From contig DYJD01000017.1 of assembly GCA_020723325.1 (NCBI GenBank), forward strand, positions 62,001 to 126,000: a stretch of DNA of 64,000 bases, written 5' to 3'. Made by a program: the position numbers and the translations under genes. Shown here one piece after another: positions 63,737-64,000 of the stretch. The stretch is from Desulfosudis oleivorans. GTDB taxonomy: Bacteria; Desulfobacterota; Desulfobacteria; Desulfobacterales; SURF-7. The notes under the pieces were generated by a model, which was given only the letters and a program-made list of their open reading frames with translations, made no database searches and had not been told where the DNA came from. Each line of letters begins with the position of its first letter. Position 1 is the first letter of the stretch.

Positions 63737-63814
63737 GCCTTGATCACCGTTTCGGCCATATCGCGGCTGGAAGCCGCTCCCACAATAAAGGATGGCCGAA
63801 ACGATGATCAAGGC
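63737..63814. repeat. Dispersed palindromic repeat, copy C (short form)
   Basis: A 78-bp hairpin with arms GCCTTGATCACCGTTTCGGC plus CAT (63737-63759) and ATGGCCGAAACGATGATCAA plus GGC (63792-63814), nearly perfect over 23 bases. The loop carries a second hairpin, CGCGGCTGGAAGCCGCTCCCA, of the kind seen in REP-type repeats. The arms match the ends of the longer copies at 12534-12757 and 40606-40922. It could act as the terminator of the binding protein genes. Confidence 0.75.
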
Positions 63815-63847
63815 TAACAAACAGAAGAAAGCGAACGTTTTCACCCC

Positions 63848-64000
63848 ATGAAATGGACCTTGCCGCAAAAAGTCAATGCCGCCATCCTGATCACCTTCCT
63901 GTTGATTGCGGTCATATTTATCCTGATCCAGCTTCCCTTTCATCAGCGCAACATGGAAGCGGTCATGCGGCAAAATGAGATGTTGTTACGTTCCATGGTG
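63848..64000 (+). CDS. N-terminal part of a membrane sensor-like protein, cut by the window edge
   Basis: The frame starting at ATG 63848 runs off the right edge after 51 codons (MKWTLPQKVNAAILITFLLI and onward to RQNEMLLRSMV). A basic start is followed by a single membrane helix (AAILITFLLIAVIFILIQLPF) and the beginning of an extracytoplasmic helical region, as in sensor kinases, methyl-accepting proteins or diguanylate cyclases. No ribosome binding site is obvious. Following a sensor and two binding proteins, it probably belongs to the same signalling group. The output domain is outside the window. Confidence 0.65.
   Translation, partial: MKWTLPQKVNAAILITFLLIAVIFILIQLPFHQRNMEAVMRQNEMLLRSMV

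Overview
The window looks like a chromosomal segment of an anaerobic Gram-negative bacterium, most likely one of the Desulfobacterota (former Deltaproteobacteria). The evidence is indirect: an oxygen-sensitive glycyl radical enzyme with its activase, an acetate/propionate activation and uptake module, an extended SDR fused to a two-cluster ferredoxin, outer-membrane and periplasmic proteins, and many long intergenic palindromes. No rRNA, tRNA or CRISPR array was found, so this placement is an inference from gene content.

Layout. 1-1544: a gene cut by the left edge, a DUF2889 protein and a lipocalin-like protein. 1553-12083 (minus strand): one acetate/propionate module, in transcription order acs, prpE-like ligase, DUF485 protein, actP, cNMP/CBS/DUF294 nucleotidyltransferase-like protein, response regulator, membrane PAS protein with a DnaQ-type exonuclease. 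12813-16953: a GT-C-like membrane protein with a GT2 glycosyltransferase, a secreted polysaccharide deacetylase and a TetR regulator. 17198-22696: a zinc-ribbon membrane protein, then a MacAB-TolC-like efflux operon behind a clear promoter and operator.

22697-38580 is a mosaic accessory region. It holds a RhuM remnant, an intact Fic protein, a 5'-truncated copy of the tolC gene between two 129-bp direct repeats, a visibly more A+T-rich cassette (lipoprotein, 2837-residue giant protein, papain-like amidase), an IS200-type element, an IS3 transposase remnant, an antitoxin with a truncated toxin, and a half EamA transporter. The three-gene cassette is the best candidate here for an undescribed system.

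38573-53851: a protein kinase-like gene; an operon of SDR-ferredoxin fusion, thiolase and acyl-CoA ligase behind a 16-bp palindrome; an internally deleted binding protein; the housekeeping genes pyrG and eno with a secreted protein between them; and a kinase/PEGA/sulfatase-modifying-factor fusion. 54248-59877: a glycyl radical enzyme, its activase and a ThiF/MoeB-like E1 transcribed leftward, and a FadR-type regulator plus a MoaD/ThiS-like protein transcribed rightward, with a perfect 21-bp TGGTnnnACCA palindrome between them. 60094-64000: a sensor with a shortened periplasmic domain, two tandem Leu/Ile/Val-type binding proteins and the start of another membrane sensor.

The intergenic DNA is unusually rich in structured repeats. 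One family occurs three times with the same terminal inverted repeats; two other elements are opposed arrays of degenerate hexamers. These deserve study as repeat families.
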